Shown here piece after piece: positions 7,671 to 13,333 of a DNA stretch of 13,333 nucleotides. The first letter of the stretch is position 1, and every line of letters begins with the position of its first letter. This DNA is from Cytophagales bacterium (GTDB lineage: Bacteria > Bacteroidota > Bacteroidia > Cytophagales > Cyclobacteriaceae). The notes below the pieces were generated by a model. It had not been told where the DNA came from and ran no database searches. It was given only the letters and a program-made list of their open reading frames with translations. Made by a program: the position numbers and the translations under genes. The stretch spans positions 1-13,333 of the forward strand of contig JAGUUF010000311.1 in assembly GCA_020063545.1 (NCBI GenBank). The letters are read 5' to 3'.

Positions 7671-9614
7671 TCACTCAACCGTTAAGCGGTTATCAATCAT
7701 CCTGTTTTTATATTGTTGCACCACCGCTTTAACCTTCTGTTCCATCTGAACAACAACATCCGGAAGGCTGTCTTTCAAATCCGTTGTCAGCATTCTATCC
7801 GAAACAAAATCATACAGTCCTTGTGTTTTCTCTCCGTCAAACCGGAGTATATAATCGCCCGAAAAAAGATTGTAGGTATCGCGATAAATAAATGCAAAAG
7901 GATCAGCTTCCGAAAACACATCCCTTCCAAACGCCAGGTAAGGTTTTTCATATCCCAGGTAACCCAGCACCGTTGGCATGATATCAATATGTTGCACAAG
8001 GGTATTTTCAATTCCGGTAAGAGAATTGTCGGGCCTGAAGAAAATAACCGGTACGCTGTGTAGCCCCCATGCCGTGCGCGATTCAGGAAATAAAATATCG
8101 GATGAGCAATGATCAGCTGTAATCACAAACAGCGTGTTATCATACCACGGCATTTTTTTTATCCGTGCAAAAAAATTTTTCAGCGCGTAATCGGTGTACT
8201 GAATACATCGTAGAATGGGTTTCTCTCCGCCTTTGAACTCCCGTTCATACTCAGCCGGAATGTTAAACGGATGATGGGAACTTACCGAGAAGAGTGCAGA
8301 CACAAAGGGCTGTGGAAAGGTATTCAACCGGTCGGCATAAAAAGAAAAGAATTTATCATCCCAAATACCCCACATGCCGTCAAAATCGGCATCGTTGCCG
8401 TACTCGCTCATACCATAGTAATGCTCGAAACCGGCCAGGTTCATAAACGCGTTAAACCCCATCGAACCATTGGGAGCACCGTGAAAAAAAGAAGTGTGGT
8501 ATCCTTTTTCTTTAAGCACCGTGCCCAGTGCCCTGATTTTGTTGTTCGAAAACGGGGTAAGTACATAGGGAATATCAACCGAAGGTATCCCGGCAATGAT
8601 AGACGGAAGCCCGTCAATAGACTTGCGTCCGTTGGCAAATGAGTGGGTAAATGTTTTACTGTGAACCAATAGCGAATCCAGAAAGGGTGCATAACCTTTG
8701 TACCCCGGCTTGTCGGCATTTAGTGCACCGATAAATTCTTTCGAAAAACTTTCCAGGATAATAATCACCACGTTAAGCGGCCTGAACCGGGTTGAATCAC
8801 CGGGCACATGCACCGGGCTATAGATAGCCCCAGCCTGATAATCGCTGTCGAAATAATGCACCTTTTGAATTTTGGTTTTACCCAATGTGCGGAATATGGC
8901 AAACGGTGTATTCAATACAATATTTACTTCATTTGCCTGGTTAACAAATTCACCGGCATTGCTCAGGGTAATGGGCCGCGTGCTGTGCCTGAATCCTCCA
9001 CGCACCCCGCCAATAAACAGGTAAACAATAAGCGGTACGCTTAGCACGCCAAAGCTGTAATAGGCAAGCCTGTTACGCACCATAGGGCCGGTTACAGTGG
9101 TACGTTTATAAAGCATCACCATTATCCATACCAGGGCGATCCAAAAAGCAACGGCATACCAGTAGTCGAATAAAAAGCGAAACCCGAGTGCTGCCATATT
9201 CTCCTCATGTTCAAATTGCCTGAATACGTCAGCCGTTGTTCTTCGCAGCGTAAAGCGGTAGTAAATAAAATCGGCCACGTTGGCCGCCAGGGCTGTTCCG
9301 TTAAATACAAAAAATAAAACTTTAACAACACGTTGATACCATGCCCTGAACCGGATGTCAAAGGGCACAATCATAAGCACAATAACCAGTGCATTCACAT
9401 ACAGCACAGCAGTTAAATCGAACTTTAGGCCACCATACAGAATCCTGAAAAATCCTGCTGGTGTTACCCCAGGAAAATAGGCATAGTTAAAGGCATAAAA
9501 CCCGATACGGCACACGGTAAAAAGCAGCATGGCAATGAGCAGGCGCTGCGCAAGGGCTACATATATGTTGCCATGCACGCTCATACCCCACCAAGTCGAT
9601 AACCTGTTATTCAT
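7671..9614 (-). CDS. LTA synthase family membrane sulfatase-fold protein
   Basis: A 647-residue inner-membrane enzyme. Residues 1-205 hold about five hydrophobic segments (near 18-45, 65-85, 97-115, 150-170, 185-203). The C-terminal domain, from about 280, has the alkaline-phosphatase/sulfatase fold and should face the periplasm. Metal-site residues visible: E288 in IIILESF, the nucleophile position S332 in GRKSIDGLPSI, WGIWDD (415-420), D501-H502 in ITADH, and H519. This is the arrangement of lipoteichoic acid synthase (LtaS) and related phosphoglycerol or phosphoethanolamine transferases, except that LtaS has Thr where this protein has Ser. A Gram-negative bacterium would not make LTA, so transfer of a phospho-alcohol group to a glycan or lipid is more likely; the substrate is unknown. 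The ATG at 9612-9614 precedes a normal N-terminus. It converges on the broken barrel gene with a 2-base gap and diverges from the PorT-like gene. Confidence 0.88.
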   Translation of the reverse strand: MNNRLSTWWGMSVHGNIYVALAQRLLIAMLLFTVCRIGFYAFNYAYFPGVTPAGFFRILYGGLKFDLTAVLYVNALVIVLMIVPFDIRFRAWYQRVVKVLFFVFNGTALAANVADFIYYRFTLRRTTADVFRQFEHEENMAALGFRFLFDYWYAVAFWIALVWIMVMLYKRTTVTGPMVRNRLAYYSFGVLSVPLIVYLFIGGVRGGFRHSTRPITLSNAGEFVNQANEVNIVLNTPFAIFRTLGKTKIQKVHYFDSDYQAGAIYSPVHVPGDSTRFRPLNVVIIILESFSKEFIGALNADKPGYKGYAPFLDSLLVHSKTFTHSFANGRKSIDGLPSIIAGIPSVDIPYVLTPFSNNKIRALGTVLKEKGYHTSFFHGAPNGSMGFNAFMNLAGFEHYYGMSEYGNDADFDGMWGIWDDKFFSFYADRLNTFPQPFVSALFSVSSHHPFNIPAEYEREFKGGEKPILRCIQYTDYALKNFFARIKKMPWYDNTLFVITADHCSSDILFPESRTAWGLHSVPVIFFRPDNSLTGIENTLVQHIDIMPTVLGYLGYEKPYLAFGRDVFSEADPFAFIYRDTYNLFSGDYILRFDGEKTQGLYDFVSDRMLTTDLKDSLPDVVVQMEQKVKAVVQQYKNRMIDNRLTVE

Positions 9615-9733
9615 GGCGCAGCGAATTACGGAAAAATTAAAGAATTTTAACGGCTAGGTTAACGTCTTATAGGTCAGCGGGTTATAGGGGATAAATATTA
9701 ATTATTATTTTGCTCTTTAAAGTGCCCTTTTGA
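9615..9733. promoter_or_regulatory. Divergent promoter region with weak promoter candidates
   Basis: An AT-rich 119-base gap between divergent genes. Plus strand: GTTA (9681-9684), 20 bases, TTATTTTG (9705-9712), whose G is 21 bases before the ATG at 9734, the same leader length as yebC. Minus strand: GTTA (9663-9660), 20 bases, TAATTTTT (9639-9632), 17 bases before the LTA-synthase-like ATG. Each -7 box has one mismatch and each -33 box has one, so both are tentative. Confidence 0.4.
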
Positions 9734-10648
9734 ATGACCCCTAAACCCAAGCCTGCTGTAATACCAGTACTTGCCATGTTGTGTTTATGGGTGCAATCCC
9801 TTCATGCACAAGAGGTTCACTCCATCGGTATATTTACCGGGTTAACGGTGCCCTACACCTGGGATGAGGGCATACAGAAAGACCCACGCTACCGCGAGAA
9901 GTATAAAATTCGATTTGCCCCGTTTGGTTTTCACTACGGTATTGATTACCAGGGATACGGATTTACGTTCGACCCATCTGTTTTCAATACCGGCCAGCAC
10001 TTTAACGTGGTAAATGTCTCTGGCGGACATGTAGGAGAACGGAAAATTGATCTCACCTACATCCACGCGCCTTTCGGGTTTAAACTGCACATGATTGACC
10101 TGGGATTTTTTAAAGTAAGTTTTGTCGCATCGGTAAGCGCAGCCTTTATGCTAAGGGGTCAGGAAACCATTACGCACTCGGATGCAATCCTGAAATTCCA
10201 GCCTGCAGTTCTTCCGATTCTTCCTCCCGAGTATGAACCAACTTTTCCCGGCTCTACCGAAGTTATCAGCCCGGTGGTAAGCGATCTGAAACTTCTGAAG
10301 GTATCCGATTACAACCGGTTTCAGGCTTTTGGCGCAATCGGCTTCCGTACCGACTGGGATGTGAGCGAAACGCTGCGGCTTTCGATGGACCTTCGTGGAA
10401 GTTACGGCCTGCTGGAACCGCGCAAGTCGGAGTACCTGTCAAAAGTTAATGCCTACGAAGCCCTTTACGACCTGCCCGGTGCCCGAAGGGATTTGCTTGT
10501 GCTGTTTACCGTGGGCGTTTCGCGCACCGCTGAAATTGACCCGAAAGAAAAGCGCTCCATGGTAAGCAAACGAAAAGAAAGAAAGCCGAGGAAGACTTCG
10601 AAATATCCCTGGCCGGGCCCACGCAATACCAAACCACCGAAGAACTAA
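9734..10648 (+). CDS. PorT-like outer-membrane beta-barrel protein with basic C-terminal tail
   Basis: A 304-residue secreted protein. Residues 1-26 form a signal peptide ending in SLHAQ. The mature part reads as barrel strands: HSIGIFTGLTVPY, YKIRFAPFGFHYGIDYQGYGFTFDP, IDLTYIHAPFGFKLHMIDLGFFKVSFVASVSAAFML, FQAFGAIGFRTDWDVS, LRLSMDLRGSYGLLE and LLVLFTVGVSR. This resembles the PorT/OMP_b-brl_2 type of small Bacteroidota barrels, although I do not recognise a specific named protein. After the last strand comes a 35-residue tail (270-304) with 14 Lys or Arg residues and then prolines, unusual for a barrel that normally ends at the membrane. The tail would be periplasmic or unfolded. The stop overlaps by one base the ATG of an SDR gene, so the two are likely translated from one message. 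Confidence 0.75.
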   Translation: MTPKPKPAVIPVLAMLCLWVQSLHAQEVHSIGIFTGLTVPYTWDEGIQKDPRYREKYKIRFAPFGFHYGIDYQGYGFTFDPSVFNTGQHFNVVNVSGGHVGERKIDLTYIHAPFGFKLHMIDLGFFKVSFVASVSAAFMLRGQETITHSDAILKFQPAVLPILPPEYEPTFPGSTEVISPVVSDLKLLKVSDYNRFQAFGAIGFRTDWDVSETLRLSMDLRGSYGLLEPRKSEYLSKVNAYEALYDLPGARRDLLVLFTVGVSRTAEIDPKEKRSMVSKRKERKPRKTSKYPWPGPRNTKPPKN

Positions 10649-11331
10649 TGATGCAAAAGAAAACCGCACTGATAACCGGTGCCGGTGGCAACCTGGGAAA
10701 AGTAACGGTTGCCCATTTTCTTAACCGGGGCTGGCGGGTTATTGCCTCTGTATCGCCAGGTAAATCGCTTACCGGCTTGCCTAATAAAGATTTACATATT
10801 TATGCTATCGACCTGACCGATGAACATGCGGTTGCCGACTGGATACAAACTGTTATTTCGGAGTTTCGCCAGGTCCATGCAGCCCTGTTGCTGGCAGGAG
10901 GTTATCAAAGCGGCACAATAGCCGATACCACAACGGAGGATTTAAGGCGAATGTTTATGCTTAATGTTGAAACAGCCCTGAATGTTGTGCGGCCGGTATT
11001 TCAGCACATGGAGCAAAATAACAGTGGCCGGATAATTTTTATCGGTGCCAAACCCGCGCTTGACACTAAAGCAGCTGGCAAAGCAATTGCCTATGCCCTG
11101 GCGAAAGCCCAACTTATTAAACTTACAGAATTCATAAACGCACACGGGAACGAAAAACAGGTAGCCGGGTATAGCCTGGTGCCTGAAATTATTGACACAC
11201 CCGATAACCGGGTTGTCATGCCGCAAGCCGATTACAGCAAATGGATAAAGCCTGAAAAAGTTGCCGAAATCATGTTGCGCCTATGCAATGAGGAAATCAT
11301 CGTTACCGATACTATTGTAAAACTCTATTAA
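10648..11331 (+). CDS. SDR-family oxidoreductase resembling dihydropteridine reductase
   Basis: A 227-residue short-chain dehydrogenase/reductase. Seen: the nucleotide-binding TGAGGNLG (10-17) after a beta strand, LAGG (82-85) where classical SDRs have NNAG, N106, and the catalytic YxxxK pair Y149/K153. The usual catalytic serine is replaced by Ala: the strand reads IIFIGAKPALD (A134). The GAKPALD...YALAK arrangement is like that of quinonoid dihydropteridine reductase, which has GAKAALD...YGMAK and also lacks the serine. This suggests a pterin or related quinonoid substrate, but that is inference. The C-terminal VPEIIDTPDNR is a normal SDR feature. ATG 10648 overlaps the preceding stop; a second ATG follows directly at 10651, so the start may be one residue later. 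The gene ends 8 bases before the convergent OmpA-family gene, with no evident terminator between them. Confidence 0.85.
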   Translation: MMQKKTALITGAGGNLGKVTVAHFLNRGWRVIASVSPGKSLTGLPNKDLHIYAIDLTDEHAVADWIQTVISEFRQVHAALLLAGGYQSGTIADTTTEDLRRMFMLNVETALNVVRPVFQHMEQNNSGRIIFIGAKPALDTKAAGKAIAYALAKAQLIKLTEFINAHGNEKQVAGYSLVPEIIDTPDNRVVMPQADYSKWIKPEKVAEIMLRLCNEEIIVTDTIVKLY

Positions 11332-11339
11332 GAGCCGGA

Positions 11340-12146
11340 TCAAAACACCTTAAAATCAACCCGTCTGTATTTTTGGTGATCTTCCTTTGAACTGGTAGTT
11401 GAGGCATGTTCTTCGCCATAGCCCACTACCGAAATCTGGTCATCCGGCACACCCATGTCATGCATGAGTTTTCTGATTTTCTGAACACGCTTTATCGATA
11501 ATTGAACATTATAGGTATCAGCCCCCTGGTTATCGGTATGTCCCTCAATAAGAATGTGCCTGCCCTGCAGGGCATATTCTACGGCATACAGGAAGGGGTC
11601 GGTGTCAACCATCGAAAGTTCATCCTGGTTAAAGTTGAAATACAATGGCTTTAGTTCGATAGCTTCACCTTCCTTTTTATTTTTCAGGCTCTCCATAACG
11701 TTCTTTCGGATTTCTGCATGTTTTGCCGATGTCGGAACCGGCAGGTGATTCTCGGCCAATACCTGATCTTCCACGCCATGCTGCTCGGTTTGGGCAAAGG
11801 TTTCGGTTTCTTGCTTATTATCGGTTACCGGTACAACTTCCGCCTTCTTGTAAACCCGCACATAACCGGGCGGGTCCATTTCGGCCATGGGCTTATGCTT
11901 TACTTTTTCGCGGTAAGCAAGCACCGGCTGATTTTTGGGTTTGGCAAACCGCTTTCGCTCAAGGATGGTACAGGCATCTTCGTAATAACTGAATTGATTA
12001 CGATACCGATCCTTAAAATGACGGGCTTTATTACGTTGGAAAGCGCTCTGGCCAGCCGCAGTGGCTACATACATAAAACACGCTGCCAGAATTAACCCGA
12101 TGCGCGGCAGGGCCGGCTTAGTAAGGAATGATGGAACCTTTCTCAT
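11340..12146 (-). CDS. OmpA-family protein with novel N-terminal region
   Basis: From ATG at 12144-12146 this is a 268-residue secreted protein. A TTG eight codons upstream (12170) is possible, but it would overlap the predicted -7 box, and the ATG gives a normal signal peptide ending in ATAAGQ (about residue 33). Residues about 165-268 are an OmpA-type peptidoglycan-binding domain: LKPLYFNFNQDEL, IEGHTDNQGADTYNVQLSIKRV with D205 and R220 at the diaminopimelate-binding positions, and KYRRVDF at the end. Between them lies no beta-barrel but a charged region (34-165) with C59, L62, R64-K65-R66 and KPMAEMDPPGY (85-95), motifs repeated in the small secreted protein encoded just upstream. Likely anchored to the cell wall by the OmpA domain. 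Role otherwise unknown. Convergent with the SDR gene; a 16-bp conserved element precedes it by 65 bases. Confidence 0.85.
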   Translation of the reverse strand: MRKVPSFLTKPALPRIGLILAACFMYVATAAGQSAFQRNKARHFKDRYRNQFSYYEDACTILERKRFAKPKNQPVLAYREKVKHKPMAEMDPPGYVRVYKKAEVVPVTDNKQETETFAQTEQHGVEDQVLAENHLPVPTSAKHAEIRKNVMESLKNKKEGEAIELKPLYFNFNQDELSMVDTDPFLYAVEYALQGRHILIEGHTDNQGADTYNVQLSIKRVQKIRKLMHDMGVPDDQISVVGYGEEHASTTSSKEDHQKYRRVDFKVF

Positions 12147-12167
12147 GGGGATCTTTGCTTTTGGAAG

Positions 12168-12175
12168 CAAATTGG
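12168..12175 (-). promoter_or_regulatory. Candidate -7 box for the OmpA-family gene
   Basis: CCAATTTG on the minus strand keeps the TTTG half of TAnnTTTG and ends 21 bases before ATG 12146, as in the yebC promoter. No TTG lies at the expected -33 position (GGC in the neighbourhood), suggesting a promoter that depends on an activator. Confidence 0.35.
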
Positions 12176-12211
12176 GTTAACCCGTGCTATTAAGCCTGTG
12201 GATTTTTCTAT

Positions 12212-12227
12212 AAACCCTACATCCGTA
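12212..12227 (-). promoter_or_regulatory. Conserved 16-bp element, copy 1 (putative activator site)
   Basis: Minus strand reads TACGGATGTAGGGTTT. It matches copy 2 at 12702-12717 at 15 of 16 positions and lies exactly 65 bases before the OmpA-family ATG, the same distance as copy 2 from its gene. About 36 bases separate it from the candidate -7 box, a normal place for an activator site. The binding factor is unknown. Confidence 0.55.
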
Positions 12228-12255
12228 AAAAAGCAGGCAACAAAACCTGTTATTG

Positions 12256-12297
12256 CTAAAAAGAAAACGGCCATCCCGTTATGCAGGACAGCCGTTT
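12256..12297 (-). terminator. Rho-independent terminator of the small secreted-protein gene
   Basis: On the minus strand, AAACGGC (12297-12291) pairs with GCCGTTT (12271-12265). An inner 3-bp stem (TCC/GGA) and a 9-base loop lie inside, and TTTTCTTTTT follows the stem. It lies about 20 bases past the stop of the small secreted-protein gene and separates it from the OmpA-family gene, so the two are independent transcription units with separate control sites. Confidence 0.7.
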
Positions 12298-12315
12298 ATC
12301 AAACAACCCAAAAAA

Positions 12316-12636
12316 TTAACGCTTTATTGTCTTTTCACCCTTCTCCCTTCGGGCAGAAATGCGGTACGCTGCCGGGGAATCCATTTCCGCCATCGGTTTG
12401 TATTTTACTTCCTTTACCGAAACCCGGAAATTCTTAGTTTGGTTACGCTTGCGGGCCAGTTGCTGACAACCGTTTTTGGCTTTAATTACGGTGTGCCGTG
12501 GTTCCTGCGCATTGGCCATAGTTGAAAGCATAATGCCGAGTAGAATAACAATAGCTAAAACAATCACCTGCTTTATACGGGCTGAAATTTTAACGTTTGC
12601 GATTTCCTTGAATTCCAGTTCTTTCATCATCTCCAT
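12316..12636 (-). CDS. Small secreted protein sharing a domain with the OmpA-family neighbour
   Basis: A 106-residue protein. After a 22-residue N-terminal region, a hydrophobic segment (23-40) ends in STMANAQ, a likely signal-peptide cleavage after Q44 with an unusually long n-region; internal ATGs at codons 3 and 4 could also start it. The mature part of about 62 residues is very basic. It contains C57-x-x-L60-x-R62-K63-R64, then KEVKYKPMAEMDSPAAYRI (75-93). The OmpA-family neighbour has CxxLxRKR followed, with three more residues in between, by REKVKHKPMAEMDPPGYVRV. Codons differ between the copies (CCCATGGCC versus CCGATGGCG within the motif), so the protein sequence rather than the DNA has been kept. 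No known family recognised. Supported as a gene by the domain, the signal peptide, its own terminator, and the upstream element at the same spacing as its paralogue. Confidence 0.75.
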   Translation of the reverse strand: MEMMKELEFKEIANVKISARIKQVIVLAIVILLGIMLSTMANAQEPRHTVIKAKNGCQQLARKRNQTKNFRVSVKEVKYKPMAEMDSPAAYRISARREKGEKTIKR

Positions 12637-12656
12637 ACGTCAAAAGGATCTCGTAA

Positions 12657-12664
12657 CAAAGGTG
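12657..12664 (-). promoter_or_regulatory. Candidate -7 box for the small secreted-protein gene
   Basis: CACCTTTG on the minus strand differs from TAnnTTTG at one position and ends 20 bases before the ATG at 12636. As at the OmpA-family gene, there is no TTG at the expected -33 site, and the conserved 16-bp element lies about 37 bases upstream. Confidence 0.4.
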
Positions 12665-12701
12665 GCATATAGCGTTGCCCGTTGCCTTTCTAAACTGCCC
12701 A

Positions 12702-12717
12702 AAACCCTACATCAGTA
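12702..12717 (-). promoter_or_regulatory. Conserved 16-bp element, copy 2 (putative activator site)
   Basis: Minus strand reads TACTGATGTAGGGTTT, exactly 65 bases before the ATG of the small secreted-protein gene. It differs from copy 1 at one base, while the flanking 65 bases of leader are not alignable between the two genes, so the element has been kept on its own. The flanks hold an inverted GTTGCCC (12674-12680) / GGGCAAC (12743-12749) centred close to it. Confidence 0.55.
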
Positions 12718-12946
12718 GTTTAATACAGTAACTAATATGCAAGGGCAACTCAACGGCCCAAATCAGCCGAAAAAAGCAAAAACCGACTGTGATGTTTAAA
12801 CTGAATGGATGTGAAAAACCATCAAATTAAAGGTTTTAAAGCCGGAAGTTTCTCAAAATCAACTACCTACGGGTGGAGTGGATGAGTCCTGTCAAAAGGC
12901 CGGAAAAGACCAATAAATACAGGTTTAACCTTACATCAAAAACACA

Positions 12947-13333
12947 CTATACGCCATGTACTTTTAAAAAGTCCAAAACCTCATCCCGAACATTCCAGGG
13001 TTTATCGGTATCGCTGGTTATGGTGGCGATGGATTTAAACAATTCGCTTACTACCGAGGCTTTAAAGCCAAGTTTTTCGGCATAAACTGAGGCAACCTCC
13101 AACTCAACGTCCTCAACAACCTGGTCGAGGTAAATCATATACACCAGGTGATAGATGGCTTCCAAACGGGCAACTTTATCCGCAGGTAAAGAAAACGTCA
13201 TGCTTGATAGGTCGGCATTCCGCGATAAATCGGCAGGGCCAAGTTGTAACTGAAATCCCCATTTTAGCAGGCAACGCAGGTAACGGCTTTCAATGTTCGG
13301 TTTGTCGAGAAACAAGGCAAGTATATTCAGGTA
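12947..13333 (-). CDS. TerB-like protein, N-terminus beyond the window
   Basis: A minus-strand frame open to the right window edge: 128 codons visible, ending in TAG at 12947-12949. A TTG at 13315 could serve as a start, but the frame continues upstream (YLNILAL), so the true start is probably outside. The segment at visible residues 52-90 (DKVARLEAIYHLVYMIYLDQVVEDVELEVASVYAEKLGF) fits the TerB helix-acidic loop-helix pattern, with D70, E74, D75 and E78 in and after the loop. The part before it (RCLLKWGFQLQLG) is unassigned. No signal peptide or membrane segment is visible. It is the second TerB-like protein of the window and is not closely similar to the one in the men operon. Function unknown; the fold assignment is by pattern only. 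Confidence 0.6.
   Translation of the reverse strand, partial: YLNILALFLDKPNIESRYLRCLLKWGFQLQLGPADLSRNADLSSMTFSLPADKVARLEAIYHLVYMIYLDQVVEDVELEVASVYAEKLGFKASVVSELFKSIATITSDTDKPWNVRDEVLDFLKVHGV

Larger units (their letters stand above)
12637..12946. other. 310-base intergenic region
   Basis: No plausible gene on either strand. It holds the -7 box and 16-bp element described separately, near its left end. At 12815-12837 there is an AT-rich hairpin (AAAACC / GGTTTT, 11-base loop) that on the minus strand is followed by TTT; it may be a weak terminator for the TerB-like gene at the right edge. The short string GCCGGAA occurs at 12841-12847 and again near 12900, probably by chance. The remainder shows nothing recognisable. 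Confidence 0.4.

Noticed and set aside
12198..12525. Plus-strand frames of 79 and 90 codons over the right intergenic and small-gene region
   Set aside because: They have no recognisable motif and run antisense to the terminator and the small secreted-protein gene, which is supported by signal peptide and shared domain.
12674..12749. Inverted repeat GTTGCCC / GGGCAAC around element copy 2
   Set aside because: Only 7 bp with a gap of more than 60 bases and no counterpart around copy 1; not claimed as a separate operator.

Overview
The window looks like a chromosomal segment of a Bacteroidota bacterium, most likely of the Cytophagales or a related group. Evidence: Bacteroidota-type promoters (TTG, about 19 bases, TAnnTTTG), almost no Shine-Dalgarno sequences, secreted beta-barrel proteins whose signal peptides end in 'AQ', a Bacteroidota-style YebC, and a menaquinone gene order typical of the phylum. 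I see no RNA genes, insertion sequences, phage genes or CRISPR arrays.

Left part (1-6177). A histidine-phosphatase gene leaves the window on the minus strand from a TTG start. Diverging from it is a tight six-gene operon: a YdiI/MenI-type DHNA-CoA thioesterase, menF, menD, menB, a small TerB-like protein and menE. Neighbouring genes overlap by 4 bases or lie 4 to 21 bases apart. Together they cover chorismate to isochorismate (MenF), to SEPHCHC (MenD), OSB activation (MenE), ring closure to DHNA-CoA (MenB) and release of DHNA (MenI). menC, menH and menA are absent, and the TerB-like gene sits between menB and menE.

Middle (6207-11331). A well-formed promoter precedes a YebC/PmpR-family gene. 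It is followed by a secreted beta-barrel gene broken by a +1 frameshift. Converging on this is a large membrane sulfatase-fold protein of the LTA-synthase family. Diverging from the latter is a two-gene unit: a PorT-like barrel with a very basic tail, and an SDR resembling dihydropteridine reductase.

Right part (11340-13333, all minus strand). An OmpA-family protein, a small secreted protein with its own terminator, and a TerB-like gene cut by the window edge. This part holds the most interesting signal. The OmpA-family protein and the small secreted protein share a short domain (CxxLxRKR ... KPMAEMDxP). Upstream of each lies a nearly identical 16-bp element, TAC[G/T]GATGTAGGGTTT, exactly 65 bases before each start codon and about 36 bases before a -7-like TTTG box that lacks a good -33 box. 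This suggests an activator-controlled gene family whose members share both a domain and a control site.
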